This document shows, piece by piece, positions 29,382-37,807 of a stretch of DNA of 64,000 nt. The stretch is from Streptomyces cinerochromogenes (lineage in GTDB: Bacteria; Actinomycetota; Actinomycetes; Streptomycetales; Streptomycetaceae). The stretch lies in NCBI RefSeq assembly GCF_014648635.1, contig NZ_BMRM01000001.1, forward strand, positions 620,001 to 684,000. The letters run 5' to 3'. The notes under the pieces were generated by a model, which made no database searches, had not been told where the DNA came from, and saw nothing but the letters and a program-made list of their open reading frames with translations. The position numbers and the translations under genes were made by a program. Position 1 is the first letter of the stretch; every line of letters starts with the position of its first letter.

Positions 29382-30599
29382 ATGAGCCACGACTCCACTG
29401 CCTCGCCGGACGCCGCAGCCCGGAAACTGTCCGGGCGACGCCGCAAGGAGATCGTCGCGGTGCTGCTGTTCAGCGGCGGCCCCATTTTCGAGAGTTCCAT
29501 TCCGCTGTCGGTGTTCGGGATCGACCGCCAGGACGCCGGCGTGCCGCGCTACCGCCTGCTGGTGTGCGCGGGCGAGGAAGGCCCGCTGCGGACCACAGGG
29601 GGCCTGGAACTCACCGCACCGCATGGGCTGGAGGCGATCTCACGCGCCGGGACGGTCGTCGTACCGGCCTGGCGTTCGATCACCTCACCGCCACCGGAGG
29701 AGGCGCTCGACGCGCTGCGCCGGGCACACGAGGAAGGCGCCCGCATCGTCGGGCTGTGCACGGGCGCGTTCGTGCTCGCGGCGGCCGGACTGCTGGACGG
29801 CCGCCCGGCGACCACCCACTGGATGTACGCACCGACGCTGGCCAAGCGCTACCCGTCGGTCCACGTGGATCCGCGGGAACTGTTCGTCGACGACGGCGAC
29901 GTGCTCACGTCGGCGGGTACGGCGGCCGGAATCGATCTCTGTCTCCACATCGTGCGGACGGACCACGGCAACGAGGCGGCCGGCGCGCTGGCCCGCCGCC
30001 TGGTGGTCCCGCCGCGCCGGTCCGGCGGACAGGAGCGCTACCTCGACAGGTCTTTACCGGAGGAGATCGGCGCCGACCCGCTCGCCGAGGTCGTCGCCTG
30101 GGCGCTGGAACACCTCCACGAGCAGTTCGACGTGGAGACACTGGCGGCACGCGCCTACATGAGCCGCCGTACGTTCGACCGCCGGTTCCGCTCGCTGACG
30201 GGCAGCGCACCCCTTCAGTGGCTGATCACCCAGCGGGTGCTGCAGGCGCAGCGGCTGCTGGAGACGTCGGACTACTCCGTGGACGAGGTGGCGGGCCGGT
30301 GCGGCTTCCGCTCGCCGGTGGCCCTGCGCGGCCACTTCCGCCGCCAGCTCGGCTCGTCCCCCGCCGCCTACCGGGCCGCCTACCGGGCCCGCCGGCCGCA
30401 GGGCGACAGGCCGGGCGAGACGGAGCCGGCGGTGCCACAGCCCGGACAGCAGGGCGCGCCCGCGGGCCTGTCCGGTCCGGTGGGCGGTCCGCCGCCCGCG
30501 CTGGCGTACGAGCACCGGGACGGCGGGGTGCCGATGCAGACCCGCCGGGCCGCCGCCGGAGCGGTGGGGCTGCTGCCGGGACCGCGCAGCGGTAGCTGA
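29382..30599 (+). CDS. adpA: AdpA, global developmental regulator (BldH)
   Basis: The 405-residue protein has an N-terminal DJ-1/PfpI-like dimerisation domain (EIVAVLLFSGGPIFESSIPLS to VGLCTGAFVLAAAGLLDG) and a C-terminal AraC-type DNA-binding domain (LAARAYMSRRTFDRRFRSLTG, VAGRCGFRSPVALRGHFRR). AdpA switches on hundreds of genes for aerial growth, sporulation and antibiotics. Codon 225 (30054-30056), in the hinge between the domains, is TTA, so translation needs the bldA leucyl-tRNA, as known for adpA in other species. The tail after about residue 345 is Pro/Gly-rich. The ATG at 29382 follows GAGGGGGG. ornA follows, the usual order. Confidence 0.97.
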   Translation: MSHDSTASPDAAARKLSGRRRKEIVAVLLFSGGPIFESSIPLSVFGIDRQDAGVPRYRLLVCAGEEGPLRTTGGLELTAPHGLEAISRAGTVVVPAWRSITSPPPEEALDALRRAHEEGARIVGLCTGAFVLAAAGLLDGRPATTHWMYAPTLAKRYPSVHVDPRELFVDDGDVLTSAGTAAGIDLCLHIVRTDHGNEAAGALARRLVVPPRRSGGQERYLDRSLPEEIGADPLAEVVAWALEHLHEQFDVETLAARAYMSRRTFDRRFRSLTGSAPLQWLITQRVLQAQRLLETSDYSVDEVAGRCGFRSPVALRGHFRRQLGSSPAAYRAAYRARRPQGDRPGETEPAVPQPGQQGAPAGLSGPVGGPPPALAYEHRDGGVPMQTRRAAAGAVGLLPGPRSGS

Positions 30600-30602
30600 G
30601 CG

Positions 30603-30645
30603 CGGAGAAAGAGGGGGCGAGCGCGTGCTCGCCCCCTCTTCTCCG
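30603..30645 (+). terminator. adpA terminator
   Basis: A long hairpin (30604-30622 with 30627-30644, 4-base loop, one bulge) rich in G/C at the loop end begins 5 bases after the adpA stop. Confidence 0.9.
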
Positions 30646-30726
30646 TACCGGCGACTCCGCGTTCCGGCGGCATCCCCGTACCGGCGGCCCCCGTCACAGG
30701 GGGCACCCAAAAGCTCAGGTCCGCTT

Positions 30727-30732
30727 TAGGGT
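30727..30732 (+). promoter_or_regulatory. -10 box of a probable leaderless ornA transcript
   Basis: TAGGGT fits the Streptomyces -10 pattern TANNNT and ends 6 bases before the ornA ATG. Transcription would then begin at or next to the start codon. No clear ribosome site is present, which fits. The -35 is weak. Confidence 0.5.
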
Positions 30733-30738
30733 GGTCGC

Positions 30739-31341
30739 ATGAACGATCGCATGGTGTGGATCGACTGCGAGATGACCGGCCTCTCGCTGTCCGACGACGC
30801 TCTCATCGAGGTGGCCGCCCTCGTCACCGACTCCGAGCTGAACGTGCTGGGCGACGGCGTCGACATCGTCATCCGGCCGCCGGCCCGGGCGCTGGAGACG
30901 ATGCCGGAGGTGGTGCGTCAGATGCACACCGCGTCCGGACTGCTCGCCGAGCTGGAGAGCGGGACGACCCTTCAGGACGCCGAGGAGCAGGTCCTCGCCT
31001 ATGTCCGGGAGTACGTGAAGGAACCCGGCAAGGCCCCGCTGTGCGGCAACTCCGTCGGCACCGACCGCGGTTTCCTCCTGCGGGACATGCCCACGCTGGA
31101 GGACTACCTCCACTACCGCATCGTCGACGTGTCCTCGGTCAAGGAGCTGGCCCGCCGCTGGTACCCGCGGGCGTACTTCAACAGCCCGGAGAAGAACGGC
31201 AACCACCGGGCCCTCGCCGACATCCGCGAGTCGATCGCCGAGCTGCGCTACTACCGCGAGGCCATCTTCGTGCCGCAGCCCGGCCCGGACTCCGACACCG
31301 CGAGGACGATCGCCGCCCGGCACGTCCTGCCCGCGCAGTAG
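30739..31341 (+). CDS. ornA: Oligoribonuclease
   Basis: This 200-residue DEDD-family 3'-to-5' exoribonuclease degrades 2-5 nt RNAs and the pGpG made from cyclic di-GMP. The acidic residues are in WIDCEMTGL (residues 5-13), LCGNSVGTDRGFL and the final HRALADIRES. Length is that of E. coli Orn plus a short tail. It always lies next to adpA in Streptomyces. The cyclic di-GMP link is of interest because a cdgA-type gene lies 24 kb downstream. Confidence 0.95.
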   Translation: MNDRMVWIDCEMTGLSLSDDALIEVAALVTDSELNVLGDGVDIVIRPPARALETMPEVVRQMHTASGLLAELESGTTLQDAEEQVLAYVREYVKEPGKAPLCGNSVGTDRGFLLRDMPTLEDYLHYRIVDVSSVKELARRWYPRAYFNSPEKNGNHRALADIRESIAELRYYREAIFVPQPGPDSDTARTIAARHVLPAQ

Positions 31342-31445
31342 CCGCCGCGCGGGGCCGCGCGAAAACCTGTGCGCGAGCACCCCTTCGGACCCTGTAGACT
31401 TCTTCTCGGCCGGTCGGGGAAAACACTCCTCGAACAACCGGTCGT

Positions 31446-31519
31446 GGTGGGTGTAGCTCAGCTGGTAGAGCACCTGGTTGTGGTCCAGGATGTCGCGGGT
31501 TCGAGTCCCGTCACTCACC
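31446..31519 (+). tRNA. tRNA-His (GTG anticodon)
   Basis: The cloverleaf folds well: acceptor GTGGGTG (31447-31453) pairs with CACTCAC (31512-31518), and the T arm is GCGGG/CCCGT around TTCGAGT. The anticodon loop contains GTG. The extra 5' G at 31446 faces C at 31519, the identity feature of tRNA-His. CCA is not encoded. TAGACT at 31395-31400 is a good -10 box 46 bases upstream. Confidence 0.96.
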
Positions 31520-31525
31520 CTGAGT

Positions 31526-31575
31526 AATCAGCCGGTGACTCCGTCGCAAGACGGGTCACCGGCTGATTCTGTTTT
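31526..31575. terminator. tRNA-His terminator
   Basis: A perfect 14-bp stem (31526-31539 with 31555-31568) is followed by CTGTTTT. It may also serve the converging cebR gene. Confidence 0.92.
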
Positions 31576-31625
31576 CCCCGGAGGGCCGGGCCGCCGGGGA
31601 GGCGTTTCCGGAGCGCCCCGCCCCC

Positions 31626-32681
31626 TCACGACGAGGCCCGCACCACCAGTTCCGTGGGGAGCACCGCCCGGCGGCGGTCCAGGCCGCGGGACGCGGGCGG
31701 GCGGCGATCGGCGATCTCCGTCTGGAGGAGGTCGATCATCGCGCGGCCCATCTCCTGTATGGGCTGGCGGACGCTGGTGAGCGGCGGATCCATGTGGCGG
31801 GCGATGGCGGAGTCGTCGTAGCCGACCAGGGCGACGTCGTCGGGGATGCGGCGGCCCGCCTCGCGCAGCACCTGCCGGGCACCGGCCGCCATCACGTCCG
31901 AGCCGGCGAAGACCGCGTCCAGGTCGGGGTGGTGAGCAAGGAGGAGCCGCATCGCGCGGCGGCCGCCCTCCTCGGTGAAGTCGCCCGGCTCGATCAGGAG
32001 CTCGTCCGCCGGGTGGCCCGCGTCGCGCAGGGCGTCGCGATAGCCGTCGACGCGGCGCTGGGCGCCGTAGACGTCCAGGCGGCCGGTGATGTGCGCGATC
32101 CGGCGGCGGCCCCGGCCCAGCAGGTGCTCCACCGCCGAGCGGGCGCCCCCGTAGTTGTCGGAGTCCACCGAGGTGAGCGACTCGGCCGCCGAGCGCGGGC
32201 CGCTGATCACGGCCGGGATCTCCAGCTGGGACAACAGGTCGGGGAGGGGGTCGTCGGCGTGGACGGAGACCAGGAGGACGCCGTCCACGCGGTGGGCCGC
32301 CAGGTACTGCGCGAGGCGCTGCCGCTCGCGGTCGCTGCCGGCGAAGATCAGCAGCAGCTGCATCTCGGTGTCGGCGAGTTCGGCGCCCACACCCCGCAGT
32401 ATGTCCGAGAAGTACGGTTCCGCGAAGAAGCGGGTCTCCGGCTCGGGGACCACCAGGGCGATGGCGTCGGTGCGGTTGGCCGCGAGGGCGCGGGCGGCGG
32501 TGTTGGGGACGTACCCCAGCTCGGCGACGGCCGCCTCGACCGCGGCGCGGGTGGCGTCGCTGACCCGGGGCGAGCCGTTGATCACCCGGGAGACCGTGCC
32601 CCGTCCGACCCCGGCCCGGGCGGCGACCTCTTCGAGCGTGGGCCGCCCTCCGCTCCGGCCCCGCCCTCCGTGGCTTGCCAT
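31626..32681 (-). CDS. cebR: CebR, LacI-family repressor of cellobiose use
   Basis: The 351-residue protein has a LacI helix-turn-helix (TLEEVAARAGVGRGTVSRVINGS, residues 15-37) and a sugar-binding domain (ALVVPEPETRFFAEPYF, VSVDSDNYGGARSAVEHL-like region, ending VVRASS). CebR in S. griseus and S. scabies represses cebEFG-bglC and is released by cello-oligosaccharides. Here it is divergent from cebE, and two 14-bp sites of the CebR form lie before cebE and bglC. The assignment rests on family, context and operators together. Confidence 0.94.
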   Translation of the reverse strand: MASHGGRGRSGGRPTLEEVAARAGVGRGTVSRVINGSPRVSDATRAAVEAAVAELGYVPNTAARALAANRTDAIALVVPEPETRFFAEPYFSDILRGVGAELADTEMQLLLIFAGSDRERQRLAQYLAAHRVDGVLLVSVHADDPLPDLLSQLEIPAVISGPRSAAESLTSVDSDNYGGARSAVEHLLGRGRRRIAHITGRLDVYGAQRRVDGYRDALRDAGHPADELLIEPGDFTEEGGRRAMRLLLAHHPDLDAVFAGSDVMAAGARQVLREAGRRIPDDVALVGYDDSAIARHMDPPLTSVRQPIQEMGRAMIDLLQTEIADRRPPASRGLDRRRAVLPTELVVRASS

Positions 32682-32817
32682 GGGCTCCGCCTTTCTCGCC
32701 GCGTCCTGCTTATGGCTGGAATCTAACAGTCCTGGCCGGCGTGACGAGCGGTACGAAGGGACCCGTGAGCGCAGTTAACAGGCAGATAACTGAACGCGGT
32801 TCGCCCCGTCCGCTCCC

Positions 32818-32846
32818 TTGACACCCCGCCGGGAACCGACGACTCT
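32818..32846 (+). promoter_or_regulatory. cebE promoter
   Basis: TTGACA (32818-32823) and GACTCT (32841-32846) are 17 bases apart, a good HrdB-type promoter. Initiation near 32853 would put the CebR operator just downstream of the start point. The 312-base gap (32682-32993) also contains the operator; nothing else was recognised in it. Confidence 0.7.
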
Positions 32847-32861
32847 TCAACACATCACTTG

Positions 32862-32875
32862 TGGGAGCGCTCCCA
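32862..32875. promoter_or_regulatory. CebR operator before cebE
   Basis: TGGGAGCGCTCCCA is the perfect 14-bp CebR site and extends to a 16-bp palindrome (32861-32876). It lies about 10 bases downstream of the predicted transcription start and 118 bases before the cebE start codon. Confidence 0.95.
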
Positions 32876-32993
32876 CAGTACCTGACACCTACACATCCCG
32901 CACGTTCCCCGCCCGAGCCGCAGCGAGTACGAACGGGCCCGTTTTCCATGCAGTTGGCCGGGGGGTCGGCACGTCAGGCAACAGGAGGACGCA

Positions 32994-34325
32994 ATGCGCA
33001 CGAGCATCCGCCGGTCCCATCGGCTGATGGCCCTCACGGCCGTGGCCGCACTGGCCACGGGGCTGCTGGCCGGCTGCGCCAACGACTCGGACGACGGCAC
33101 GTCCGACAACTCGGGCGGCGACGGCGGTGGCGGCAAGGGCAGGATCACGCTGACCATCGGGACCTTCGGCGTCTTCGGTTACAAGCAGGCCGGGCTGTAC
33201 GACGAGTACATGAGGCTGCACAAGGACATCAACATCAAGGAGAACGTCACCACCAGAACAGACGTGTACTGGCCGAAGGTGCTCACCCGCCTCCAGGCCG
33301 GCTCCGGCACCGACGACGTCCAGGCCATCGAGGTCGGCAACATCACCGAGGCCGTGCAGACCCAGGCGGACAAGTTCGTGGACCTCGGCAAGGAGGTCGA
33401 CAAGTCGCAGTGGCTGGACTGGAAGAACGCCCAGGCCACCGCGAAGGACGGCAAGCTCATCGGGCTCGGCACCGACATCGGGCCGATGGCGATCTGCTAC
33501 CGCAAGGACCTGTTCAAGAAGGCCGGCCTGGAGACGGACCGCACCAAGCTGGCCGCCCAGTGGAAGGGTGACTGGGCGAAGTACGTCGACCTCGGCAAGC
33601 AGTACATGAAGAAGGCGCCCGACGGCACCAAGTTCGTGGACTCCGCCTCCTCCGTCTACAACGCGGCCCTCGGCGGCGCCGACACCCGGTACTACGACAA
33701 GGACGGCAACGTCGTCTGGGACAAGTCCGCTGGCGTGAAGAAGGCCTGGGACGCCGCGATGACGGTCGCCACCAGCGACATGTCGGCCAAGCTGAAGCAG
33801 TTCGACAAGCCGTGGGACCAGGGCTTCGCCAACGGCACCTTCGCCTCCGTGGCCTGCCCGGCCTGGATGCTCGGCCAGATCGAGGAGAAGGCCGGTGACT
33901 CCGGCAAGGGCAACTGGGACGTGGCGGCGGCACCGACCGCGGCCAACTGGGGCGGCTCCTTCCTCGGTGTGCCGACGGCGGGCAAGCACCAGAAGGAGGC
34001 CATCGAGTTCGTGAAGTGGCTGACCGCGCCGGAGCAGCAGGCGAAGGTCTTCGCCAAGCAGGCCAGCTTCCCGTCGACCCCGTCGGCCTACGCGAGCCTG
34101 AAGCCGGCCTCCGACACCACGGCGTACTTCTCGAACGCGCCGATCACGCAGATCTTCGCCGACTCGGCGAAGACCATCCCGGTGCAGTACTTCGGCGTCA
34201 AGGACCAGCCGATCAACAGCGCGCTGACCGACGTCGGCATCCTCCAGGTCGAGCAGCGGGGCAAGTCGCCCGAGCAGGGCTGGGACGCCGCGAAGAACGA
34301 GATCAAGGACGTGCTCGGCCAGTGA
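32994..34325 (+). CDS. cebE: Cellobiose/cellotriose-binding lipoprotein
   Basis: This 443-residue extracellular solute-binding protein of the ABC sugar family 1 type has a lipobox LLAGC near residue 27 and an Asp/Gly-rich linker after it. Typical segments are GLGTDIGPMAICYRKDLFKKAG and APTAANWGGSFLGVP. It delivers cello-oligosaccharides to CebFG; the ATPase is supplied by MsiK elsewhere in Streptomyces, and none is encoded here. The end overlaps cebF (GTGA). Confidence 0.95.
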   Translation: MRTSIRRSHRLMALTAVAALATGLLAGCANDSDDGTSDNSGGDGGGGKGRITLTIGTFGVFGYKQAGLYDEYMRLHKDINIKENVTTRTDVYWPKVLTRLQAGSGTDDVQAIEVGNITEAVQTQADKFVDLGKEVDKSQWLDWKNAQATAKDGKLIGLGTDIGPMAICYRKDLFKKAGLETDRTKLAAQWKGDWAKYVDLGKQYMKKAPDGTKFVDSASSVYNAALGGADTRYYDKDGNVVWDKSAGVKKAWDAAMTVATSDMSAKLKQFDKPWDQGFANGTFASVACPAWMLGQIEEKAGDSGKGNWDVAAAPTAANWGGSFLGVPTAGKHQKEAIEFVKWLTAPEQQAKVFAKQASFPSTPSAYASLKPASDTTAYFSNAPITQIFADSAKTIPVQYFGVKDQPINSALTDVGILQVEQRGKSPEQGWDAAKNEIKDVLGQ

Positions 34326-35347
34326 GCAGCTCCAAGCAGGCTCTCGCGCGTGCCGCGTCGAGCGCCGAGGCCGCGCCCGGCTCCACGCCGGGCGCGGCCC
34401 GGGGCGCTCGCGGTCGCGGTGCGCCGGCGGACGCCGACTCCTGGCGCAGCCGGCTGTACCGCTGGGACATGAAGGCGTCGCCGTACGCCTTCGTCGCCCC
34501 CTTCTTCCTCCTCTTCGGGGCCTTCTCCCTGGTCCCGCTGCTCTACACGGCCTGGTACTCGCTGCACAACGTGCAGTTGTCCGCCCTCGACCACCAGACC
34601 TGGGCGGGCCTGGACAACTACCGGAACCTGCTGTCCTCGGACTTCTTCTGGAACGCGCTGAAGAACACCTTCTCCATCGGCGTCATCTCGACCGTGCCGC
34701 AGCTGCTGGCCGCGCTGGCGCTCGCGCACCTGCTCAACTACAAGCTGCGCGGCTCGACCGTGTGGCGCGTGGTGATGCTGACCCCGTACGCCACCTCGGT
34801 GGCGGCGGCGACCCTGGTGTTCACGCTGCTGTACTCGTGGGACGGCGGCATGGTCAACTGGTTCCTCGACTTCTTCGGGGTCGGTCCGGTCAACTGGCGG
34901 GAGTCCGACTGGGGTTCACAGTTCGCGGTGTCCTCCATCGTGATCTGGCGGTGGACCGGGTACAACGCGCTGATCTACCTGGCCGCCATGCAGGCGATCC
35001 CGGCCGATCTGTACGAGTCGGCGGCGATCGACGGCGCCAACCGCTGGCAGCAGTTCCGGCACGTGACCATTCCGCAGCTGCGGCCGACGATCCTGTTCAC
35101 GGTGGTCGTCTCCACCATCGGCGCCACCCAGCTCTTCGGTGAGCCGCTGCTGTTCGGCGGGGTCAGCGGGTCCAAGGGCGGCTCGGAGCACCAGTACCAG
35201 ACCCTCGGCCTGTACATGTACGACCAGGGCTGGATCATCGGCAACCTCGGCAAGGCGTCCGCCATCGCCTGGTCGATGTTCCTCATCCTGCTGATCATCG
35301 CCGCGGTCAACCTGCTGCTCACCCGACGGCTGAGGAAGTCCCAATGA
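34322..35347 (+). CDS. cebF: Cellobiose ABC transporter permease
   Basis: The 341-residue inner-membrane permease is of the MalF type. After a 50-residue Ala-rich cytoplasmic start come six predicted membrane spans (first: YAFVAPFFLLFGAFSLVPLLYTA). The EAA loop reads ESAAIDGANRWQQFRHVTIPQLRP. Starts at a GTG overlapping the cebE stop; its end overlaps cebG by ATGA. Confidence 0.94.
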   Translation: MSSSKQALARAASSAEAAPGSTPGAARGARGRGAPADADSWRSRLYRWDMKASPYAFVAPFFLLFGAFSLVPLLYTAWYSLHNVQLSALDHQTWAGLDNYRNLLSSDFFWNALKNTFSIGVISTVPQLLAALALAHLLNYKLRGSTVWRVVMLTPYATSVAAATLVFTLLYSWDGGMVNWFLDFFGVGPVNWRESDWGSQFAVSSIVIWRWTGYNALIYLAAMQAIPADLYESAAIDGANRWQQFRHVTIPQLRPTILFTVVVSTIGATQLFGEPLLFGGVSGSKGGSEHQYQTLGLYMYDQGWIIGNLGKASAIAWSMFLILLIIAAVNLLLTRRLRKSQ

Positions 35348-36228
35348 CCACCACTGAACTCACGCTGCCCCGGAAGACCGGCGGGCGCCGGGGCCGGATG
35401 GGTGCGGGCAAGCAGCTGCACGCGGGCCCGGTGACCTATGTCGTGCTGACCGTGTTCGCGCTGGTCTCGCTGGCCCCCCTGGTGTGGACGGCGATCGCGG
35501 CCTCCCGCACGGACCACCGGCTGGCCGAGACCCCGCCGCCGCTGTGGTTCGGCGGCAACCTGTTCAAGAACCTCCAGGCGGCCTGGGACGAGGCCGGGCT
35601 CGGCACCGCGATGGTCAACTCGGTGATCGTGGCGGGCACGATCACCGTGAGCACGGTGCTGTTCTCCACCCTGGCCGGCTTCGCCTTCGCCAAGCTGCGG
35701 TTCCGGTTCTCCGGTCTGCTGTTGCTGCTGACCATCGGCACGATGATGATCCCGCCGCAGCTCGCCGTCGTACCGCTGTACCTGTGGATGTCGGACCTGG
35801 GCTGGTCGAACCAGCTGCAGACGGTGGTCCTGCCGAGCCTGGTGACCGCGTTCGGTACGTTCTTCATGCGGCAGTACCTGGTGCAGGCGCTGCCGACCGA
35901 GCTGATCGAGGCGGCCCGGGTGGACGGGGCGAGCAGTCTGCGGATCGTCTGGCACGTGGTCTTCCCGGCGGCGCGGCCCGCGATGGCGGTGCTGGGCCTG
36001 CTGACGTTCGTGTTCGCCTGGAACGACTTCCTGTGGCCGATCATCGCCCTGAACCAGCAGAACCCGACGGTGCAGGTGGCCCTGAACTCGCTCGGCACCG
36101 GGTACGTCCCCGACCAGGCGGTGATCATGGCGGGGGCGCTGCTCGGCACGCTGCCGCTGCTGGTCGCCTTCCTGCTGTTCGGCAAGCAGATCGTGGGCGG
36201 GATCATGCAGGGCGCGATCAAGGGCTGA
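35344..36228 (+). CDS. cebG: Cellobiose ABC transporter permease
   Basis: The 294-residue permease is of the MalG type with six spans and the EAA loop [20 protein letters not shown]. It pairs with CebF to form the channel. It is the last gene of cebEFG, and a hairpin follows 19 bases later. Confidence 0.94.
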   Translation: MTTTELTLPRKTGGRRGRMGAGKQLHAGPVTYVVLTVFALVSLAPLVWTAIAASRTDHRLAETPPPLWFGGNLFKNLQAAWDEAGLGTAMVNSVIVAGTITVSTVLFSTLAGFAFAKLRFRFSGLLLLLTIGTMMIPPQLAVVPLYLWMSDLGWSNQLQTVVLPSLVTAFGTFFMRQYLVQALPTELIEAARVDGASSLRIVWHVVFPAARPAMAVLGLLTFVFAWNDFLWPIIALNQQNPTVQVALNSLGTGYVPDQAVIMAGALLGTLPLLVAFLLFGKQIVGGIMQGAIKG

Positions 36229-36247
36229 TCCGCCCGTCCGCTTCACG

Positions 36248-36277
36248 GGGGCCGGGTCACCGCCGTCCCGGCCCCTT
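36248..36277 (+). terminator. Hairpin between cebG and bglC
   Basis: A perfect 9-bp stem (36248-36256 with 36267-36275) is followed by TT. It suggests that bglC has its own transcript, in keeping with its own CebR operator. Confidence 0.7.
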
Positions 36278-36312
36278 CTCCGCACGCATCCACCGGCTCT
36301 TGAGACCCTTCA

Positions 36313-36326
36313 TGGGAGCGCTTCCA
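36313..36326. promoter_or_regulatory. CebR operator overlapping the bglC start
   Basis: TGGGAGCGCTTCCA differs by one base from the perfect site. It contains the GGGAG ribosome site and ends on the A of the bglC ATG. Confidence 0.88.
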
Positions 36327-37756
36327 TGCCTGACTCCGTTTCGCCCGTGACCTTTCCTCCCGCCTTCCTCTGGGGCGCCGCGACCTCGGCGTACCAGATC
36401 GAGGGGGCGGTGCGGGAGGACGGGCGCACCCCCTCCATCTGGGACACCTTCAGCCATACGCCGGGCAGGACGGCCGGCGGCGAGACCGGGGACGTCGCGG
36501 TCGACCACTACCACCGCTACCGCGACGACGTGGCGCTGATGGCGGAGCTGGGCCTCGGCGCGTACCGCTTCTCCGTCTCCTGGTCCCGGGTGCAGCCGAC
36601 GGGCCGGGGCCCCGCGGTCCAGCGGGGCCTGGACTTCTACCGCCGCCTGGTCGACGAACTGCTGGCACGGGGCATCAAGCCGGCCCTCACCCTCTACCAC
36701 TGGGACCTGCCGCAGGAGCTGGAGGACGCGGGCGGCTGGCCGGTACGGGACACCGCGTTCCGGTTCGCCGAGTACGCGCAGCTCGTCGGCGAGGCGCTGG
36801 GCGACCGGGTGGAGCACTGGATCACCCTCAACGAGCCGTGGTGCAGCGCCTTCCTGGGCTACGGCTCCGGGGTGCACGCGCCCGGCCGGACCGACCCGGC
36901 GGCCTCGCTGCGCGCGGCCCACCACCTCAACCTCGGCCACGGGCTGGCCGTCTCGGCCCTGCGGACGGCGATGCCCTCCCGCAACCAGATCGCGGTCAGC
37001 CTCAACTCCTCGGTGGTGCGGCCCCTCACCCAGGACCCGGCCGACCTGGCCGCGGCCCGCCGGATCGACGACCTGGCCAACGGTGTCTTCCACGGCCCGA
37101 TGCTGCACGGCGCGTACCCGTCGTCGCTGCTCGACTCCACGCGCTCGGTCACCGACTGGTCGTACGTCCTCGACGGCGACGTGCGCACCATCAACGCCCC
37201 GCTGGACGCGCTGGGCCTGAACTACTACACCCCGACCCTGGTCTCGGCCGCGTCCGGCGAGGTCAAGGGACCGCGAGCGGACGGCCACGGCAGCAGCGAC
37301 CACTCGCCCTGGCCCGCCGGCGACGACATCGTCTTCCACCAGACCCCCGGCGAACGCACGGAGATGGGCTGGACGATCGACCCGACGGGCCTGTACGACC
37401 TGATCATGCGCTACACGCGCGAGGCACCGGGCCTGCCGCTCTACGTCACCGAGAACGGCGCGGCCTACGACGACAAGCCCGACCCCGAGGGCCGGGTGCA
37501 CGACCCCGAGCGCATCGCCTACCTGCACGGCCACCTGTCGGAGGTGCGCCACGCCATCGCCGACGGCGCCGATGTCCGCGGCTACTTCCTGTGGTCCCTG
37601 ATGGACAACTTCGAGTGGGCGTACGGCTACGGCAAGCGGTTCGGCGCGGTGTACGTGGACTACGCCACGCTGGAGCGGACGCCGAAGTCGAGCGCGCGGT
37701 GGTACGCGGAGGCGGCCCGCACGGGGGTGCTGCCGCCGGCGGACTCCGCCGCGTGA
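36326..37756 (+). CDS. bglC: GH1 beta-glucosidase
   Basis: This 476-residue cytoplasmic enzyme cuts imported cellobiose to glucose. GH1 hallmarks are [15 protein letters not shown] at the N terminus, the acid/base E170 in TLNEPW, the nucleophile E376 in YVTENG, and [18 protein letters not shown] near the C terminus. No signal peptide is present, as expected for an enzyme acting after CebEFG uptake. It carries its own CebR operator across the ribosome site. Confidence 0.95.
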   Translation: MPDSVSPVTFPPAFLWGAATSAYQIEGAVREDGRTPSIWDTFSHTPGRTAGGETGDVAVDHYHRYRDDVALMAELGLGAYRFSVSWSRVQPTGRGPAVQRGLDFYRRLVDELLARGIKPALTLYHWDLPQELEDAGGWPVRDTAFRFAEYAQLVGEALGDRVEHWITLNEPWCSAFLGYGSGVHAPGRTDPAASLRAAHHLNLGHGLAVSALRTAMPSRNQIAVSLNSSVVRPLTQDPADLAAARRIDDLANGVFHGPMLHGAYPSSLLDSTRSVTDWSYVLDGDVRTINAPLDALGLNYYTPTLVSAASGEVKGPRADGHGSSDHSPWPAGDDIVFHQTPGERTEMGWTIDPTGLYDLIMRYTREAPGLPLYVTENGAAYDDKPDPEGRVHDPERIAYLHGHLSEVRHAIADGADVRGYFLWSLMDNFEWAYGYGKRFGAVYVDYATLERTPKSSARWYAEAARTGVLPPADSAA

Positions 37757-37807
37757 CCCGGTGGCGCGGCCCGTCGTGGGGGCGGGCCGCGCCGGACCGG
37801 GACGTGC

